Assembly (NCBI RefSeq): GCF_002802965.1
Contig: NZ_NXGA01000001.1
Coordinates: 3,162,366 to 3,226,365 of the forward strand
Source of the DNA: Sporolactobacillus pectinivorans
GTDB taxonomy: Bacteria; Bacillota; Bacilli; Bacillales; Sporolactobacillaceae
Reading direction: 5' to 3'
DNA length: 64,000 bases
The position numbers were made by a program, and so were the translations under genes. Numbering within the stretch: position 1 is the stretch's first letter; each line of letters starts with the position of its first letter. The notes under the pieces were generated by a model. That model searched no databases. It saw only the letters and a list, made by a program, of their open reading frames with translations, and was not told the DNA's origin. Below, in pieces: positions 27,768-38,186 of the stretch.

Positions 27768-30359
27768 ATGCGCCTCCAATTCAAACGTTTTTCCGATCTA
27801 TTTGACAAATTTGCGGAATATTGGTCTTCAAATTCTAGAATCCAGACCCTGTACATCGCAAAGAATATCGTCTGGCAATCATTTTTAATGACAATTTGCG
27901 TCTTGGTTATCTGCTTTTTTTTCGTGGCCGGTACTGCCTCGGGATATTTTGCGAAACTCGTCCGCAATCAGCCTGTACTTAGCTATAAAACGCTTAATCA
28001 GGACATTACCAATTACAGCGAGAGCAGTGTCAGTTATTTTGCCGGTAACATCCCGATCGGCAAACTGAACAGCGACTTGGTCCGTACAAATACACAGTTG
28101 AATGATGTCTCTCCAAACTTGACTCATGCCGTGATCGCTACCGAAGATGAATTTTTTTATCAGCATCACGGCATAGTTCCCAAGTCGGTTATCCGTGCAG
28201 CCATGGAAGAAATTCTACATAAATCACAGATCTCCGGAGGAAGCACAATCACGCAGCAGCTGGTGAAAAATCAAATTTTGACAAATCAGGTTACTGTTGA
28301 CAGAAAATTCAAAGAAATGTTGCTGGCCATGCGAATTGAAAAATTTTTCAGCAAAGATCAGATTCTCGAAGCTTATCTTAACATGGCTCCTTTCGGCCGG
28401 AATTCAACAGGCAAAAACATTGCAGGCGCAGAAGCCGCGGCAGAGGGCATCTTCAATGTCAGTGCGGACAAACTGAATATTCCTCAGGCCGCTTTTCTGG
28501 CTGGGCTGCCGAAAAATCCGTTTACCTACTCGCCCTTCCAGAGTCAGGGCGAAGTAAAAAAAGATATATCGGCAGGAGTTAACCGTGCACACACCGTGCT
28601 GAGAAGAATGTATGAGACCGGATATATTAATAAAAGGCAGCTGGATTCGGCACTGAAATATGACTACCGCAAGCACTTTTCGAAACCGGGAAAATTAATG
28701 AACAACGATTATCCCTACTTGTCACAGGAAGTTGAAAAACGATCGACAATCATTCTTGCCGAGAAGCTGGCCGGGCAGGAAGGATATAACGGCAGCAGTT
28801 TTTACAATGATTACCTGAATTACGGGAACATGCTCTATGAGCAGAGCAATCATGTTTATGGAAACAGATCCCTGGCGCAGATTGCGAAAATACACGGATA
28901 TAATTTCAGTGCCGTTAAGAATCATTATCAGCTCTTTTCCAGCCTGATGAACACCGCATTAAAAGATCTGCAGTATGGTGGATATAAGATTTATACAACG
29001 ATCAACAAACCAATTTATGACGACATGCAGCGCTTTGCACAAAATTATACCGGTTACAGTCCGGATCGAACGATTACTGTACAGAATGGTAACGGAAAGA
29101 CTAAAAAAATGACAGATTCGATGCAGGTAGGCTCCATACTGATTGATAACAGGACTGGGAAGATCATTAGTTTTGTCGGCGGGCGCGGTTTTCAAAAATC
29201 GCAATATGATTATGCTACTGAAGTCACAAGACAAAACGGGTCGACGATGAAACCTTTGCTTGTATATGCTCCTGCGATGGAAATGGGCCTGATTCAGCCC
29301 GGCTCAATTGTCGCCGATCTGCCCTACCAGCGCACGGTGAACGGCCAAGTTTATGCACCGACCGACTATGGTTCAACTGCCACCACAAAAATCTTCCATG
29401 GCTTTGAAACAGTCAGATCCGCTTTGGCTGCCTCACATAATGTTCCCGCTGTCGACACGTTTACAAGATTAAGCCTGGCAACTAATAAAGCACCCGATTA
29501 CCTAAAAAAAATGGGCATCACGTCTCTAGTCGGTACGGACGGATACAATGTCTCAGCGGCTCTTGGCGGAATCACCCGGGGGGTTACTGTTGAAGAAAAT
29601 ACAAATGCCTACACCACTTTTGCCAATAACGGCGAATTCATTGATGCCTATATGATCGCAAAAATTGTAGATAGAAAAGGGAACATTGTTTATCAGCACC
29701 AATCAAATCCGGTTCGTGTTTTTTCACCGCAGACCAATTATCTGATGCTCGACATGATGCGTGATGTTTTTAAAACCGGAACCGGACGGGGCCTTCCAGG
29801 TATGCTTAATTTTTCTGCCGATTGGGCTGGTAAAACAGGAACATCGCAGAATTGGCGCGATTCCTGGCTTGTCGCCTCCAATCCGAATATTACCATGGGT
29901 GTCTGGAATGGCTATGCGCATAATGATCAGCTGAACAGATACACCTATTCAACACAGACACGCCAGTTATGGGCCGGTTTTGCCAACAGCGCTTACCACG
30001 ATGATCCGCAGCTGATGGCACCGAAAGAACAGTTTAATCAACCCGCGGGTATTTCTAAGGTAACAATGTGCGGCCTGACCGATCAAAAACCAACTCAAAT
30101 GTGCCAGTCCGCAGGCTTTGTCACGACAGATCTTGTCAACAATAAATACCTGCCCACGCAAACTGTTGAGGCGCTGGAACCTGCAAATGCTCCTGCCGGC
30201 ACCGGAAATAAGAACAGTAAGGATTCAAATCAGCTGGGGACGAGTAATGGAGCCGTTCTCGGGGGATTCAGAATCAAGCCGGAAATCATGAGTTCACGTT
30301 TCCCAAATATCGATCTGAAATCGGCAAACCCGACTCTTTTGGGAAGGATTAGGCCATAA
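27768..30359 (+). CDS. Class A penicillin-binding protein (glycosyltransferase/transpeptidase)
   Basis: An 863-residue bifunctional wall synthase. A short basic cytoplasmic tail is followed by one membrane helix (about residues 40-62). The glycosyltransferase domain has ATEDEFFYQHHGI, SGGSTITQQLVKNQ and RKFKEMLLAMRIEKFFSKDQILE. The transpeptidase domain has the catalytic STMK (about 492), SHN (about 560) and KTGTS (about 687) motifs. It should polymerise and cross-link peptidoglycan. The ATG follows AAGGAGATG. It takes the place of the tyrS-acsA-acuABC block of B. subtilis. I cannot say which named PBP it matches. Confidence 0.93.
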   Translation: MRLQFKRFSDLFDKFAEYWSSNSRIQTLYIAKNIVWQSFLMTICVLVICFFFVAGTASGYFAKLVRNQPVLSYKTLNQDITNYSESSVSYFAGNIPIGKLNSDLVRTNTQLNDVSPNLTHAVIATEDEFFYQHHGIVPKSVIRAAMEEILHKSQISGGSTITQQLVKNQILTNQVTVDRKFKEMLLAMRIEKFFSKDQILEAYLNMAPFGRNSTGKNIAGAEAAAEGIFNVSADKLNIPQAAFLAGLPKNPFTYSPFQSQGEVKKDISAGVNRAHTVLRRMYETGYINKRQLDSALKYDYRKHFSKPGKLMNNDYPYLSQEVEKRSTIILAEKLAGQEGYNGSSFYNDYLNYGNMLYEQSNHVYGNRSLAQIAKIHGYNFSAVKNHYQLFSSLMNTALKDLQYGGYKIYTTINKPIYDDMQRFAQNYTGYSPDRTITVQNGNGKTKKMTDSMQVGSILIDNRTGKIISFVGGRGFQKSQYDYATEVTRQNGSTMKPLLVYAPAMEMGLIQPGSIVADLPYQRTVNGQVYAPTDYGSTATTKIFHGFETVRSALAASHNVPAVDTFTRLSLATNKAPDYLKKMGITSLVGTDGYNVSAALGGITRGVTVEENTNAYTTFANNGEFIDAYMIAKIVDRKGNIVYQHQSNPVRVFSPQTNYLMLDMMRDVFKTGTGRGLPGMLNFSADWAGKTGTSQNWRDSWLVASNPNITMGVWNGYAHNDQLNRYTYSTQTRQLWAGFANSAYHDDPQLMAPKEQFNQPAGISKVTMCGLTDQKPTQMCQSAGFVTTDLVNNKYLPTQTVEALEPANAPAGTGNKNSKDSNQLGTSNGAVLGGFRIKPEIMSSRFPNIDLKSANPTLLGRIRP

Positions 30360-30395
30360 CTCGCCTTTTTTAGTGATATTCCCCCGTTTTAAAAA

Positions 30396-30427
30396 AAAGG
30401 GATGTCCTAATGGGACAGCCCTTTAAA
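30396..30427 (-). terminator. Terminator of ccpA, possibly two-way
   Basis: AAAGGGATGTCC and GGGACAGCCCTTT form a stem with one mismatch and a short loop. On the minus strand it is followed by TTTTTTTTAAAA, a strong terminator for ccpA; on the plus strand, after the PBP gene, the T-run is weak. Confidence 0.8.
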
Positions 30428-30476
30428 TCATTTTGCAAAAACAGCAAACTCCTCGGTTTGCTATTAATGCACTTCG

Positions 30477-31475
30477 TTATTTTGTAGACTGGCGGTAATC
30501 AATCCGATGGGGAAGAACGATTTTCGCGTTAGTCACTTTTTCATTATTCATTAGCTTTGTGAGCAGACGCATGGCTACGGCACCAATATCATATGTAGGT
30601 TCAGCGATACTGGACAGGGTCGGACGCACCATCTGAACCAGACGTGTATTCTCACTGCTGATCACTTCAATATCATCGGGAACTTTAAGACCTTCATCTT
30701 GGATTTCATGAACCGCTCCGATCGCCATTTCATCTGAATCAACAAAAATGGCTGTCGGCTTGTTTTCCTGTGCCAGAAATTGTGCCGTGGCTTCTTTCCC
30801 GGATTCATAAGTATAATCTCCAATGGAGAACAGCGTTTCATCAAATGATATATCCGCAGCGGAAAGGGCCCGCTTGTACCCGTTCAGCTTGTATTTTCCG
30901 CTGATCGGTGCTTCCAGAGGGCCGTCAATAAATCCTATTTTGCGATGTCCTGTTTCGACAAAGTGTGAAACAACCTCGAAAACGGCCTGTTCATAGTCAA
31001 TGTTAACAGAAGGGATTTTATCATTTTCATCCACAGTAGCCGCCAATACAACCGGAACTGAAGATTGTTTAAATTCTTCGATATGTTCTTCTGCAACTTT
31101 CCCGCCCATGAAAACGATGCCGTCAACCTGTTTGCCCAGCAGCGTCTGGATCAGGCGGATTTCTTTGTCTTTGTTCTGATCGGAGTTGCATAAAATAATA
31201 TTGTACTTGTACATTGTAGCGATGTCTTCGATGCCACGCGCTAATTCTGAGAAAAACACACTTGAAATATCGGGAATAATGACGCCGACGGTCGTTGTCT
31301 TCTTGCTTGCCAACCCTCTTGCAACCGCATTGGGACGGTATCCCAGCCTTTTAATGGCCTCCGAAACTTTTTTTCTGGTCGTCGGTTTAACATTCGGGTT
31401 CCCGTTGACCACCCGGGAAACGGTCGCCATAGAAACGCCAGCTTCACGGGCAACATCATAAATCGTAGCACTCAA
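30477..31475 (-). CDS. ccpA: Catabolite control protein A
   Basis: A 332-residue LacI/GalR-family regulator. The DNA-binding head [22 protein letters not shown] and hinge [19 protein letters not shown] are near-identical to CcpA, and the sugar-binding-protein-like core has the HPr-Ser-P contact region PIYDIG-like [18 protein letters not shown]. It controls carbon catabolite repression and activation through cre sites. It starts at TTG 31475 behind GAGGAGGAATGG. In B. subtilis it follows aroA and ytxJ; here ytxH lies directly upstream, with both absent. Candidate targets in the window are ytxK-ackA, the FbpA-like gene and pckA. Confidence 0.96.
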   Translation of the reverse strand: MSATIYDVAREAGVSMATVSRVVNGNPNVKPTTRKKVSEAIKRLGYRPNAVARGLASKKTTTVGVIIPDISSVFFSELARGIEDIATMYKYNIILCNSDQNKDKEIRLIQTLLGKQVDGIVFMGGKVAEEHIEEFKQSSVPVVLAATVDENDKIPSVNIDYEQAVFEVVSHFVETGHRKIGFIDGPLEAPISGKYKLNGYKRALSAADISFDETLFSIGDYTYESGKEATAQFLAQENKPTAIFVDSDEMAIGAVHEIQDEGLKVPDDIEVISSENTRLVQMVRPTLSSIAEPTYDIGAVAMRLLTKLMNNEKVTNAKIVLPHRIDYRQSTK

Positions 31476-31690
31476 TTGTCCATTCCTCCTCTTCTATTAT
31501 CGATCCGGTGTGGGTTGGCCACAGCTGTAACGTTTTCATTTTTCCGCACTACAAAAGTACATCAAAATAAAATTGATGCCATACCTATTCATTTATGTCC
31601 ATCATAACAAACCATTAAGCATTAAGCCATCTAAATGATGCTAAAAAGCGACAAAAAGCCCTATTTTTTAGCAGGTACGGCTAAAAACTG

Positions 31691-31975
31691 TCAAACATAG
31701 TCTTTCGGGATCGGGATCATCTGCTCGCTGCTGTCAGATTCCTTTTTATAAGAAGTAACTGCTTTTTTCAGATCAATTGATTTTTGCCGGGCAGCTTCAA
31801 TCAGGCCGGCACTTTTCCCCTTCAGGGAAACACTCTTGCGCTGCACATTCTGAACCAGCTGTTCCCCGGAAGGGACAGCAATAAGATAAACCGCAGCAGC
31901 GCCAATCAACGCACCAAATAAAACTCCGGATAAGAATGCAGGGCCCTTCCTTAGTCGTCCATCAGCATTTCCCAT
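31691..31975 (-). CDS. ytxH: YtxH-like general stress membrane protein
   Basis: A 94-residue protein with one hydrophobic glycine-rich helix near the N-terminus (FLSGVLFGALIGAAAVYLIAV), followed by a charged helical tail, the usual YtxH form. The B. subtilis homologue belongs to the sigma-B regulon but no biochemical role is known. The ATG at 31975 follows AGGAGGGGA; the frame is open upstream through the end of ytxG but that part is not translated. It is 28 bp downstream of ytxG. Confidence 0.88.
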   Translation of the reverse strand: MGNADGRLRKGPAFLSGVLFGALIGAAAVYLIAVPSGEQLVQNVQRKSVSLKGKSAGLIEAARQKSIDLKKAVTSYKKESDSSEQMIPIPKDYV

Positions 31976-32003
31976 AGCCAGTCCCCTCCTTGCGACGGTT
32001 TGA

Positions 32004-32426
32004 TTAACGGTCCGAGTTTTTTTTGCCTTGCCAGCGGTGCAGCAAATCGATTGCAGCTTTTCCCCACTGAAGTGTCTGCGCGATTTTTCCGGCATGTTCT
32101 TCCCCGCTGTTTTCGATACTTGTTGTCACTTTACGGACGGATTCATTAACATTGCTCAACGACTCTCCAAAACCCTGAACTGCATCAAAAATACCATTCA
32201 GACTTTTGGACTTATACTGCACATCGGCCGCCAGTACATTGGTCCGGTGAAGCAGTTCCGTGGTCTCTTCATTCAACCCTTTCATCTGCTCCTGCATATC
32301 CTCAAGTGTTGACGCGACATCATCCATGGTTTTCTGAGCGGATTGGAGTGTCTGCGCAAGAAAATACACAAGTACTGAGAAAGCTATTGCGATAATGGCG
32401 ACAGCCAAGTAAAGGATAATGATCAC
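32004..32426 (-). CDS. ytxG: DUF948 protein YtxG
   Basis: A 140-residue protein: an N-terminal membrane helix (IIILYLAVAIIAIAFSVLVYF) followed by a long amphipathic coiled coil, typical of DUF948. Function is unknown; in B. subtilis ytxG-ytxH-ytxJ are general stress genes downstream of murC, and the same order murC, ytxG, ytxH is kept here without ytxJ. The ATG follows a GGGGGAAT ribosome site. Confidence 0.9.
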   Translation of the reverse strand: MIIILYLAVAIIAIAFSVLVYFLAQTLQSAQKTMDDVASTLEDMQEQMKGLNEETTELLHRTNVLAADVQYKSKSLNGIFDAVQGFGESLSNVNESVRKVTTSIENSGEEHAGKIAQTLQWGKAAIDLLHRWQGKKNSDR

Positions 32427-32586
32427 CGAAATTCCCCCTTTTATAGATTCCGTATTAGTTTGATGTTTTAGCGCATTTCTATACCTGTTATCTGGGTTAA
32501 AGGCGGTAGAACTTTCCGCTTTTGGAATCTCTTCTCCATCTTATCACGTCACACTAGTGAAAAAAAGCTGGACAGGGGTGCTGGGA

Positions 32587-33900
32587 TTACGGCTTCAAAA
32601 CTTTTTTATATTCATTTTGATATTTTTGAATATCACCTGCGCCCATGAAAAGCAGCACACTATGCTTGTAGTTTTTCAAATCTTCAATATTGCTGTTGTG
32701 CAATATATGCGATCCCGGTATTCTATCCTGTAAATCGTGGATGGAAGTTTTGCCGCTTTTTTCACGTGCAGAGCCAAAGATGTCACAGAGGTAGGCTTCG
32801 TCTGCGGTTTTCAAAGCCTCTCCAAACTCATCCATAAAAGTCATCGTTCGGGAATACGTATGAGGCTGGAATATGGCAACAATTTTTCTGTCAGGATATT
32901 TTTCACGTGCCGCCTGAATGGTTACACGAATTTCTGTCGGATGATGTGCATAGTCATCAATCATGACTTGATCAAATTCGGGCAGCTTCGATTCAGAAAA
33001 TCTGCGCTTGACACCTTGAAACAGAGCAAGCCGCTCCTGCACTAGTTGAAGCGGAACATTCATATAATTGCAAAATGAAATGATGGCAAGCGCATTCAAC
33101 ACATTATGTTCCCCGTAGCCACGTATCTTAAAGTGACCATAAAAATCATTGCGCACATAAACATCGAAGGCTGTTCCAGAATCGTCGGGCCGGAAATCAA
33201 TATTCCGGGCCTGAAAATCATTCTCCTCATTAAAGCCATAGTAAATAATAGGCACATTTGATTTGATCATTTGCAGTTTATCATTGTCCCCACAAGCAAA
33301 AATCGCTTTATTCACTTTAAGTGCCAGTTCCTGGAAAGCGTTCACTACATCATCCAGATCCTTATAATAGTCCGAATGGTCAAATTCGATATTCGTGATA
33401 ATGCAGTAATCAGGATCGCTATGCAGAAAATGCCGCTTGTATTCACAGGATTCCCAAATAAAATATTTGGCCTTTTCATTTCCTGAGCCGGTTCCATCAC
33501 CAATCAAGTACGTCGTCGGCGCAAATTTTTCAAAGACAAAGGACAGCATTCCGGTCGTCGATGTCTTGCCATGTGTACCGGTTACAGCCACACTGGTATA
33601 TTTTTCAGCCAAATCGCCGAGAAAATCGTAATAGCGGCGAACAGGAACTTGCAGCTCTTTGGCGCGCACAATTTCTTCATGCTGATCAGGAAAGGCGTTG
33701 CCTGCGATCACCACTTCATCAGTCGTAATGTTGTCTTTTGTAAAAGGTAAAATTTTTATGTTTTTATCTTCCAGCGCTTTTTGTGTAAAGAAACGTTTTT
33801 CAACATCGGAACCCTGTACTTCATGATGCAGATCCTGAAGTATTTGCGCCAATGCGCTCATTCCGGTTCCCTTTATTCCAACAAAATGGTATTTCGTCAT
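32587..33900 (-). CDS. murC: UDP-N-acetylmuramate--L-alanine ligase
   Basis: A 437-residue Mur ligase that adds L-alanine to UDP-MurNAc, the first peptide step of wall precursor synthesis. The N-terminal [15 protein letters not shown] nucleotide-sugar loop, the ATP loop [14 protein letters not shown], the [10 protein letters not shown] and [10 protein letters not shown] segments, and FQPHTYSRT all fit MurC. The start is the ATG preceded by GGAGGTC. It lies upstream of ytxG and downstream of sftA, as in B. subtilis. Confidence 0.97.
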   Translation of the reverse strand: MTKYHFVGIKGTGMSALAQILQDLHHEVQGSDVEKRFFTQKALEDKNIKILPFTKDNITTDEVVIAGNAFPDQHEEIVRAKELQVPVRRYYDFLGDLAEKYTSVAVTGTHGKTSTTGMLSFVFEKFAPTTYLIGDGTGSGNEKAKYFIWESCEYKRHFLHSDPDYCIITNIEFDHSDYYKDLDDVVNAFQELALKVNKAIFACGDNDKLQMIKSNVPIIYYGFNEENDFQARNIDFRPDDSGTAFDVYVRNDFYGHFKIRGYGEHNVLNALAIISFCNYMNVPLQLVQERLALFQGVKRRFSESKLPEFDQVMIDDYAHHPTEIRVTIQAAREKYPDRKIVAIFQPHTYSRTMTFMDEFGEALKTADEAYLCDIFGSAREKSGKTSIHDLQDRIPGSHILHNSNIEDLKNYKHSVLLFMGAGDIQKYQNEYKKVLKP

Positions 33901-34128
33901 AAAATGACCTCCATAAAATGCTTCATCCCCGGTTCTGCCATGAATTTGACAGTATACTCATCTTACGCTGAGAAGTGTCCAACGTTCCGGCAGAATCGAA
34001 TTCTTCCAACAAAGAAACAGCAGCCGGCCTGTTTCGTCCTATCCGGCGCAGTCATGTGTTTTAACCCGTCACCTATTTTAACCTTTATCACTGAAGTTGT
34101 AAAAGTATATTTATGTATCATCCGCTAT

Positions 34129-36486
34129 CTATTCTCCAACGTTATCTCTCGTTACCAAAACCTGTCTCGGTTTGCTTCCATTTGCCCCTGAAATGACATT
34201 GCGGTTTTCCAAATCCTCGACAAGCCGTGCCGCCCGGTTATATCCGATTCTGAAATGGCGCTGAATGCTGGAAACCGAGGCCTGGCCCTGTTCAATGACA
34301 AACGCCGAGGCAGCTTCCAGCAGATCGTCCTCCATCTCCCCTGTTTCTGTAGACAGATTTTTGCTGTCCTCAGCCGAAAATAAATAATGATCGTTTGTGC
34401 GGTCTCCGAAAGCGCCTGTTACTCTGTTAATTTCCTCATCGGAAACAAAGCATCCCTGAATTCGTTTTAAGCCGCGCGCACCATTTTCCGCAAACAACAT
34501 ATCGCCCCTGCCAAGCAGCCTTTCAGCCCCTCCGCAATCCAGAATAGTCCGTGAGTCAGTCTGTGATGATACGCTGAACGCAATGCGTGTTGGGATATTG
34601 GATTTAATCAGGCCGGTGATCACATCCACTGAAGGACGCTGTGTTGCAAGCAGTAAATGGATGCCGGCAGCACGCGCCTTCTGAGCAATACGGCAGACGG
34701 CCTCCTCCACGTCTTGAGGAGAAACCATCATTAAATCCGCGAGTTCATCAATGATAATCACAATATAAGGAAGGTGCTGGCCGCTGCCGGAAGCATCCTG
34801 ATTTTTATTAAAGCTTTCAATATCGCGAACACGGCTTGCAGCAAACTTGTGATAGCGCTTTTCCATTTCCTCAACAGCCCACTTAAGCGCTAATGCAGCT
34901 TCCTTCGGTTCTGTAATCACCGGAGCAGCAAGGTGGGGGATGTTTTGATAAGGCGCCAGTTCAACTACCTTTGGATCAATGAGCAGGAAGCGTACATCGT
35001 CCGGCGAAGTTTTATAAATAAGGCTTAGGATCAGCGAGTGGATGCAGACACTTTTCCCGGATCCGGTCGCGCCGGCGATCAGTCCATGGGGCATTTTTGC
35101 CAGATCTGTAACGATCTGGTTCCCCGATACATCCTGGCCAAGCGCAGCGGTCAGCGGTGCCTTGCTTTCCAGAAAAGTTTTCGAACTGAGGATCTGCTTC
35201 AACAGAACCGGTTTGCACAATTCATTGGGGATTTCAATGCCTACAGCACTTTTTCCTGGAACAGGCGCGATGCGTATCTGCCTGACAGCCAAGCTCAGTT
35301 TGATATCCTCAGTCAGCCCGAGCACTTTATTTATTTTTACACCCGGATGAAGATGAATGTCGAAACGCGTGACACTCGGTCCCTGCACATATCCGATCAG
35401 ATCTGCTTCCACATGAAAATTTGCAAGCGTTTCTCCCAATACTTTTTCTTTCTCAGCAATCCAGGATGAATTGTCCTCCGAAGTTTCAGGCAAATCGTCA
35501 AGGAGACTGAGGGGCAGCTGTAGTCCTTCCGAAGGTGTGCTGCCATAAGGCCGACCCGCTGAGGATCGATTTAAACGATTTACAGAATGCTCCAGCGAAT
35601 GGCTGCGTTGATGATCTGACTGAAACATCAGAACATTAATGGGCACCTTTGACTGCGTTCCGCTACGGTGCGGTGACCGGTTTAAGCGGCTTCTTACCGG
35701 TACAGGGTGGACGGTTTGACGATCTGCTTCAGAAACAGAGCGACGTTCCGGCAATACTTCTTTTCCAGAATGGCTGCCATACTGATTTCGATGGCTTTCG
35801 TCTGTATCCGGCAATGAAATGTGCCCTTGGATGGTTTGGTGGAGCTCGGACCGCTCTGTATCCGCGATACCGGAATATTGATTTCGATCACCGGAACTGC
35901 GTTCTGTGCCGCTCGTTCCCCCGAGGCGCTGCAGTGACGGCTCGTCAATCACTTTTTGCTCAATCACCGGACCGTCTTTTCGTGAAGGAATAATCGACCG
36001 ATTTTTTGTCAATTCTCCGTTTTTTACTTCACTGATCTGCTTTTTCTCCTGCCCCTCCTTCTGCGCATCAAGATAGTAATTTTCCGGATGATTGGTCCGA
36101 TAAAAATTTTCCGGTGGTTTTCGAAAGCCGAATACCGGGGAAGGCACCTTGCTCAGGCGGAACGGTGGTTTTTTAATGGATGCCTTTTTCAGTACCATTT
36201 CGTCATGATCATCATGAAAAACATTTTCATGGCCCTCTTCATCCCGCGGCTCCGAATCAGACTTTTTGCCGTTACCGGAGGAGGAAATATTAGTATTTTT
36301 CACATTTCCTTCAGGATACTGTGAAAACATTTTGACCTCGATTTGTCGATGGGCATCTGTAAAGCGGCCTACTGAAGGCGAACCTTGATCTATTTCACCG
36401 TGCGTATGAAAAATGGCTTTTATTCCTTCCGGGTCTTCATCTTCATCTTCTTCTGCATCAAAAAGCCGGCGCCACCAATCCCACAT
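34129..36486 (-). CDS. sftA: Soluble FtsK/SpoIIIE-family DNA translocase SftA
   Basis: A 785-residue translocase without membrane helices, which separates it from SpoIIIE. An acidic N-terminus (EEDEDEDPEG) and a long low-complexity linker to about residue 330 precede the alpha and beta motor domains with Walker A GATGSGKSVCIHSL (about 455), FLLIDPKVVELAPY and IIIDELADLMMV. The C-terminal gamma winged helix (SSIQRHFRIGYNRAARLVEDLE) reads DNA polarity. SftA moves chromosomes off the closing septum. It starts at ATG behind GAGAGGGGGG and is upstream of murC, as in B. subtilis. Confidence 0.95.
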   Translation of the reverse strand: MWDWWRRLFDAEEDEDEDPEGIKAIFHTHGEIDQGSPSVGRFTDAHRQIEVKMFSQYPEGNVKNTNISSSGNGKKSDSEPRDEEGHENVFHDDHDEMVLKKASIKKPPFRLSKVPSPVFGFRKPPENFYRTNHPENYYLDAQKEGQEKKQISEVKNGELTKNRSIIPSRKDGPVIEQKVIDEPSLQRLGGTSGTERSSGDRNQYSGIADTERSELHQTIQGHISLPDTDESHRNQYGSHSGKEVLPERRSVSEADRQTVHPVPVRSRLNRSPHRSGTQSKVPINVLMFQSDHQRSHSLEHSVNRLNRSSAGRPYGSTPSEGLQLPLSLLDDLPETSEDNSSWIAEKEKVLGETLANFHVEADLIGYVQGPSVTRFDIHLHPGVKINKVLGLTEDIKLSLAVRQIRIAPVPGKSAVGIEIPNELCKPVLLKQILSSKTFLESKAPLTAALGQDVSGNQIVTDLAKMPHGLIAGATGSGKSVCIHSLILSLIYKTSPDDVRFLLIDPKVVELAPYQNIPHLAAPVITEPKEAALALKWAVEEMEKRYHKFAASRVRDIESFNKNQDASGSGQHLPYIVIIIDELADLMMVSPQDVEEAVCRIAQKARAAGIHLLLATQRPSVDVITGLIKSNIPTRIAFSVSSQTDSRTILDCGGAERLLGRGDMLFAENGARGLKRIQGCFVSDEEINRVTGAFGDRTNDHYLFSAEDSKNLSTETGEMEDDLLEAASAFVIEQGQASVSSIQRHFRIGYNRAARLVEDLENRNVISGANGSKPRQVLVTRDNVGE

Positions 36487-36521
36487 GCCGTAACCCCCTC
36501 TCCATCAACATTATTCAAAAT

Positions 36522-37151
36522 TCATCCCTGTATCTGTTCACTGTGAATCAAAGAAAAGAAATTATGCCCGACCGCTGTGCTTTCATTTAAGACGAGAATG
36601 CCCCGTTTTTGCGGCGCACCTGGCAGCGCCAGTTCCTTCGCCGAGCAGATCATGCCGTCCGAAGCGACGCCTCTCAGAACGGATGGCCGAATAATCATTC
36701 CATCCGGCATCAGAGCCCCGACCCGGGCAACGACCACTTTCTGTCCTTGATCAATATTTGGTGCGCCGCAGACGATTTGCAATGTGTCTGATCCCACATT
36801 CACACGGCAAACATGCATATGGTCGGAATCCGGATGTTTTTCCATTTTCTCAACAAACCCAGTAACAATCCGGGGTCTCTCGTCAGATGGAAGTATGTCC
36901 TGAAATCCGGCACCGGCGATCTGCCTGTTCAGCAATTCGAGAAACGTATCATTCTGAGTGATCAGTCCATTTCTCTGATCCACAGGGATAAACCGTGATG
37001 CCTTGAAAAAATTAAAGCCTAATGTATCTTTCGAAACCGGATCATAAATTCTGGATACATCTGCTTTTCTTTCGAAATTTTGTTTTCCACCCTCTTTGAT
37101 ATAGGCAATTAATACATCGCCTATGCCATTCTTATTATAATAAAGAATCAT
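36522..37151 (-). CDS. ytpR: YtpR-like tRNA-binding domain protein
   Basis: A 209-residue protein. The C-terminal half (about 95-195) is a tRNA-binding OB-fold like that at the N-terminus of PheT, with HPDSDHMHVCRVNVG, QIVCGAPNI and VASDGMICSAKEL. The N-terminal half is a DUF4479 domain. It probably binds structured RNA, but its cellular role is not established. It lies 35 bp upstream of sftA and downstream of ytpQ, matching the B. subtilis order. Start ATG behind GGAAGGAG. Confidence 0.92.
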   Translation of the reverse strand: MILYYNKNGIGDVLIAYIKEGGKQNFERKADVSRIYDPVSKDTLGFNFFKASRFIPVDQRNGLITQNDTFLELLNRQIAGAGFQDILPSDERPRIVTGFVEKMEKHPDSDHMHVCRVNVGSDTLQIVCGAPNIDQGQKVVVARVGALMPDGMIIRPSVLRGVASDGMICSAKELALPGAPQKRGILVLNESTAVGHNFFSLIHSEQIQG

Positions 37152-37230
37152 CTATTATTTCTCCTTCCAATTTTCGTTTTGAATGAATCATATAATGCTT
37201 ACCTATATTAAAAACTGTTTGAAGCGGAAA

Positions 37231-38046
37231 TCAGTTTTCCGTCCTTCTGCCAGGTGCCGGGCGCCGATGTGCCATAATAAAAATCGGTTCGAGTGTCCCG
37301 TGTTCATAAAGAAAAGGCAGAATCGTAATCGGCACTCTCCCCTCCGAATAAAACTTCATGACCATTTGGGCAAGTATGTCATAGCCTTCGGGGTTGACAA
37401 TATCACCAAAAATAAGCACATCCTGATGAGGGACAGCGACGGTCAGATCTCCTTTTGCACGCTCCTTCACACTGTCCAGAAGATGCCGGTTTAAAATTCT
37501 GCTCGCATCATAGCCGTCATTGTAATTAATAAAATAAAATGAATTATTTTTTACAACATCTTTTTTTGAAGATGAGGGAAGCTTCATTAAGTTGGTGTTT
37601 GCCAACGCAATAACCGACTGTACATCCATTCCTTCACGTTCAATAAACTTTTCGTCAAGAAGCCTATAGGTATTTTCAAGGTCAAGTGCATAAAGAATTT
37701 TTGTTTCCGCTGTATGCGTGCTGAAGATCAGATTTTTATTATCTTTTGTCCGAACCGGAAAAGAAGCGGAGCGGATGACGGGATAAATCTTATTTTCATT
37801 GCCCTTGATGCGCACAGGCGCATCCATTGCCCGCAGGCCCTGGTCAACCGCGTGAATACACTCCAGAACCGCGCCCTGCCCTTTGTTTTGGTACTGTTCA
37901 AGAACATCGGTAAGCGTCACGGTGATGCCCATACCGCTGTTTTTATTTTCAACTCTAAGCTTCCCGGACCGACTGTCAAAACGAATAGTCCTGTTATCAG
38001 ATTGCAGCTTCTTCGTTAATTCTTCTTTTAATTCATGAAGATCCAT
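37231..38046 (-). CDS. ytpQ: DUF1444 protein YtpQ
   Basis: A 271-residue protein of the DUF1444 family. The pattern KLRVENKNSGMGITVTLTDVLEQYQ, RAMDAPVRIKGNENKIYPVIRSASFP, ALDLENTYRLLDE and VAVPHQDVLIFGDI matches YtpQ. No catalytic motif or known function. The ATG at 38046 was chosen to match the family N-terminus (DLHELKEEL); its ribosome site is weak and the frame is open 16 codons upstream. In B. subtilis the thioredoxin-like ytpP precedes it; that gene is absent here. Confidence 0.88.
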   Translation of the reverse strand: MDLHELKEELTKKLQSDNRTIRFDSRSGKLRVENKNSGMGITVTLTDVLEQYQNKGQGAVLECIHAVDQGLRAMDAPVRIKGNENKIYPVIRSASFPVRTKDNKNLIFSTHTAETKILYALDLENTYRLLDEKFIEREGMDVQSVIALANTNLMKLPSSSKKDVVKNNSFYFINYNDGYDASRILNRHLLDSVKERAKGDLTVAVPHQDVLIFGDIVNPEGYDILAQMVMKFYSEGRVPITILPFLYEHGTLEPIFIMAHRRPAPGRRTEN

Positions 38047-38186
38047 CGATTGAAAGCCTGTCCTTTCCCTTTGACTCATCACTGCCATCATCAAAGTATA
38101 AAACTATTTTATCATAGACCCGGCAATCCATGCAGATGACCGGGATTCTCCAATCGCAGAATCAGGCTTTCAGCAGCTGCAAATCC

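Noticed and set aside
31525..31545. TGTAACGTTTTCA near the ccpA start as a cre site for autoregulation
   Set aside because: It is one base shorter than the cre consensus, so the half-sites are out of register.
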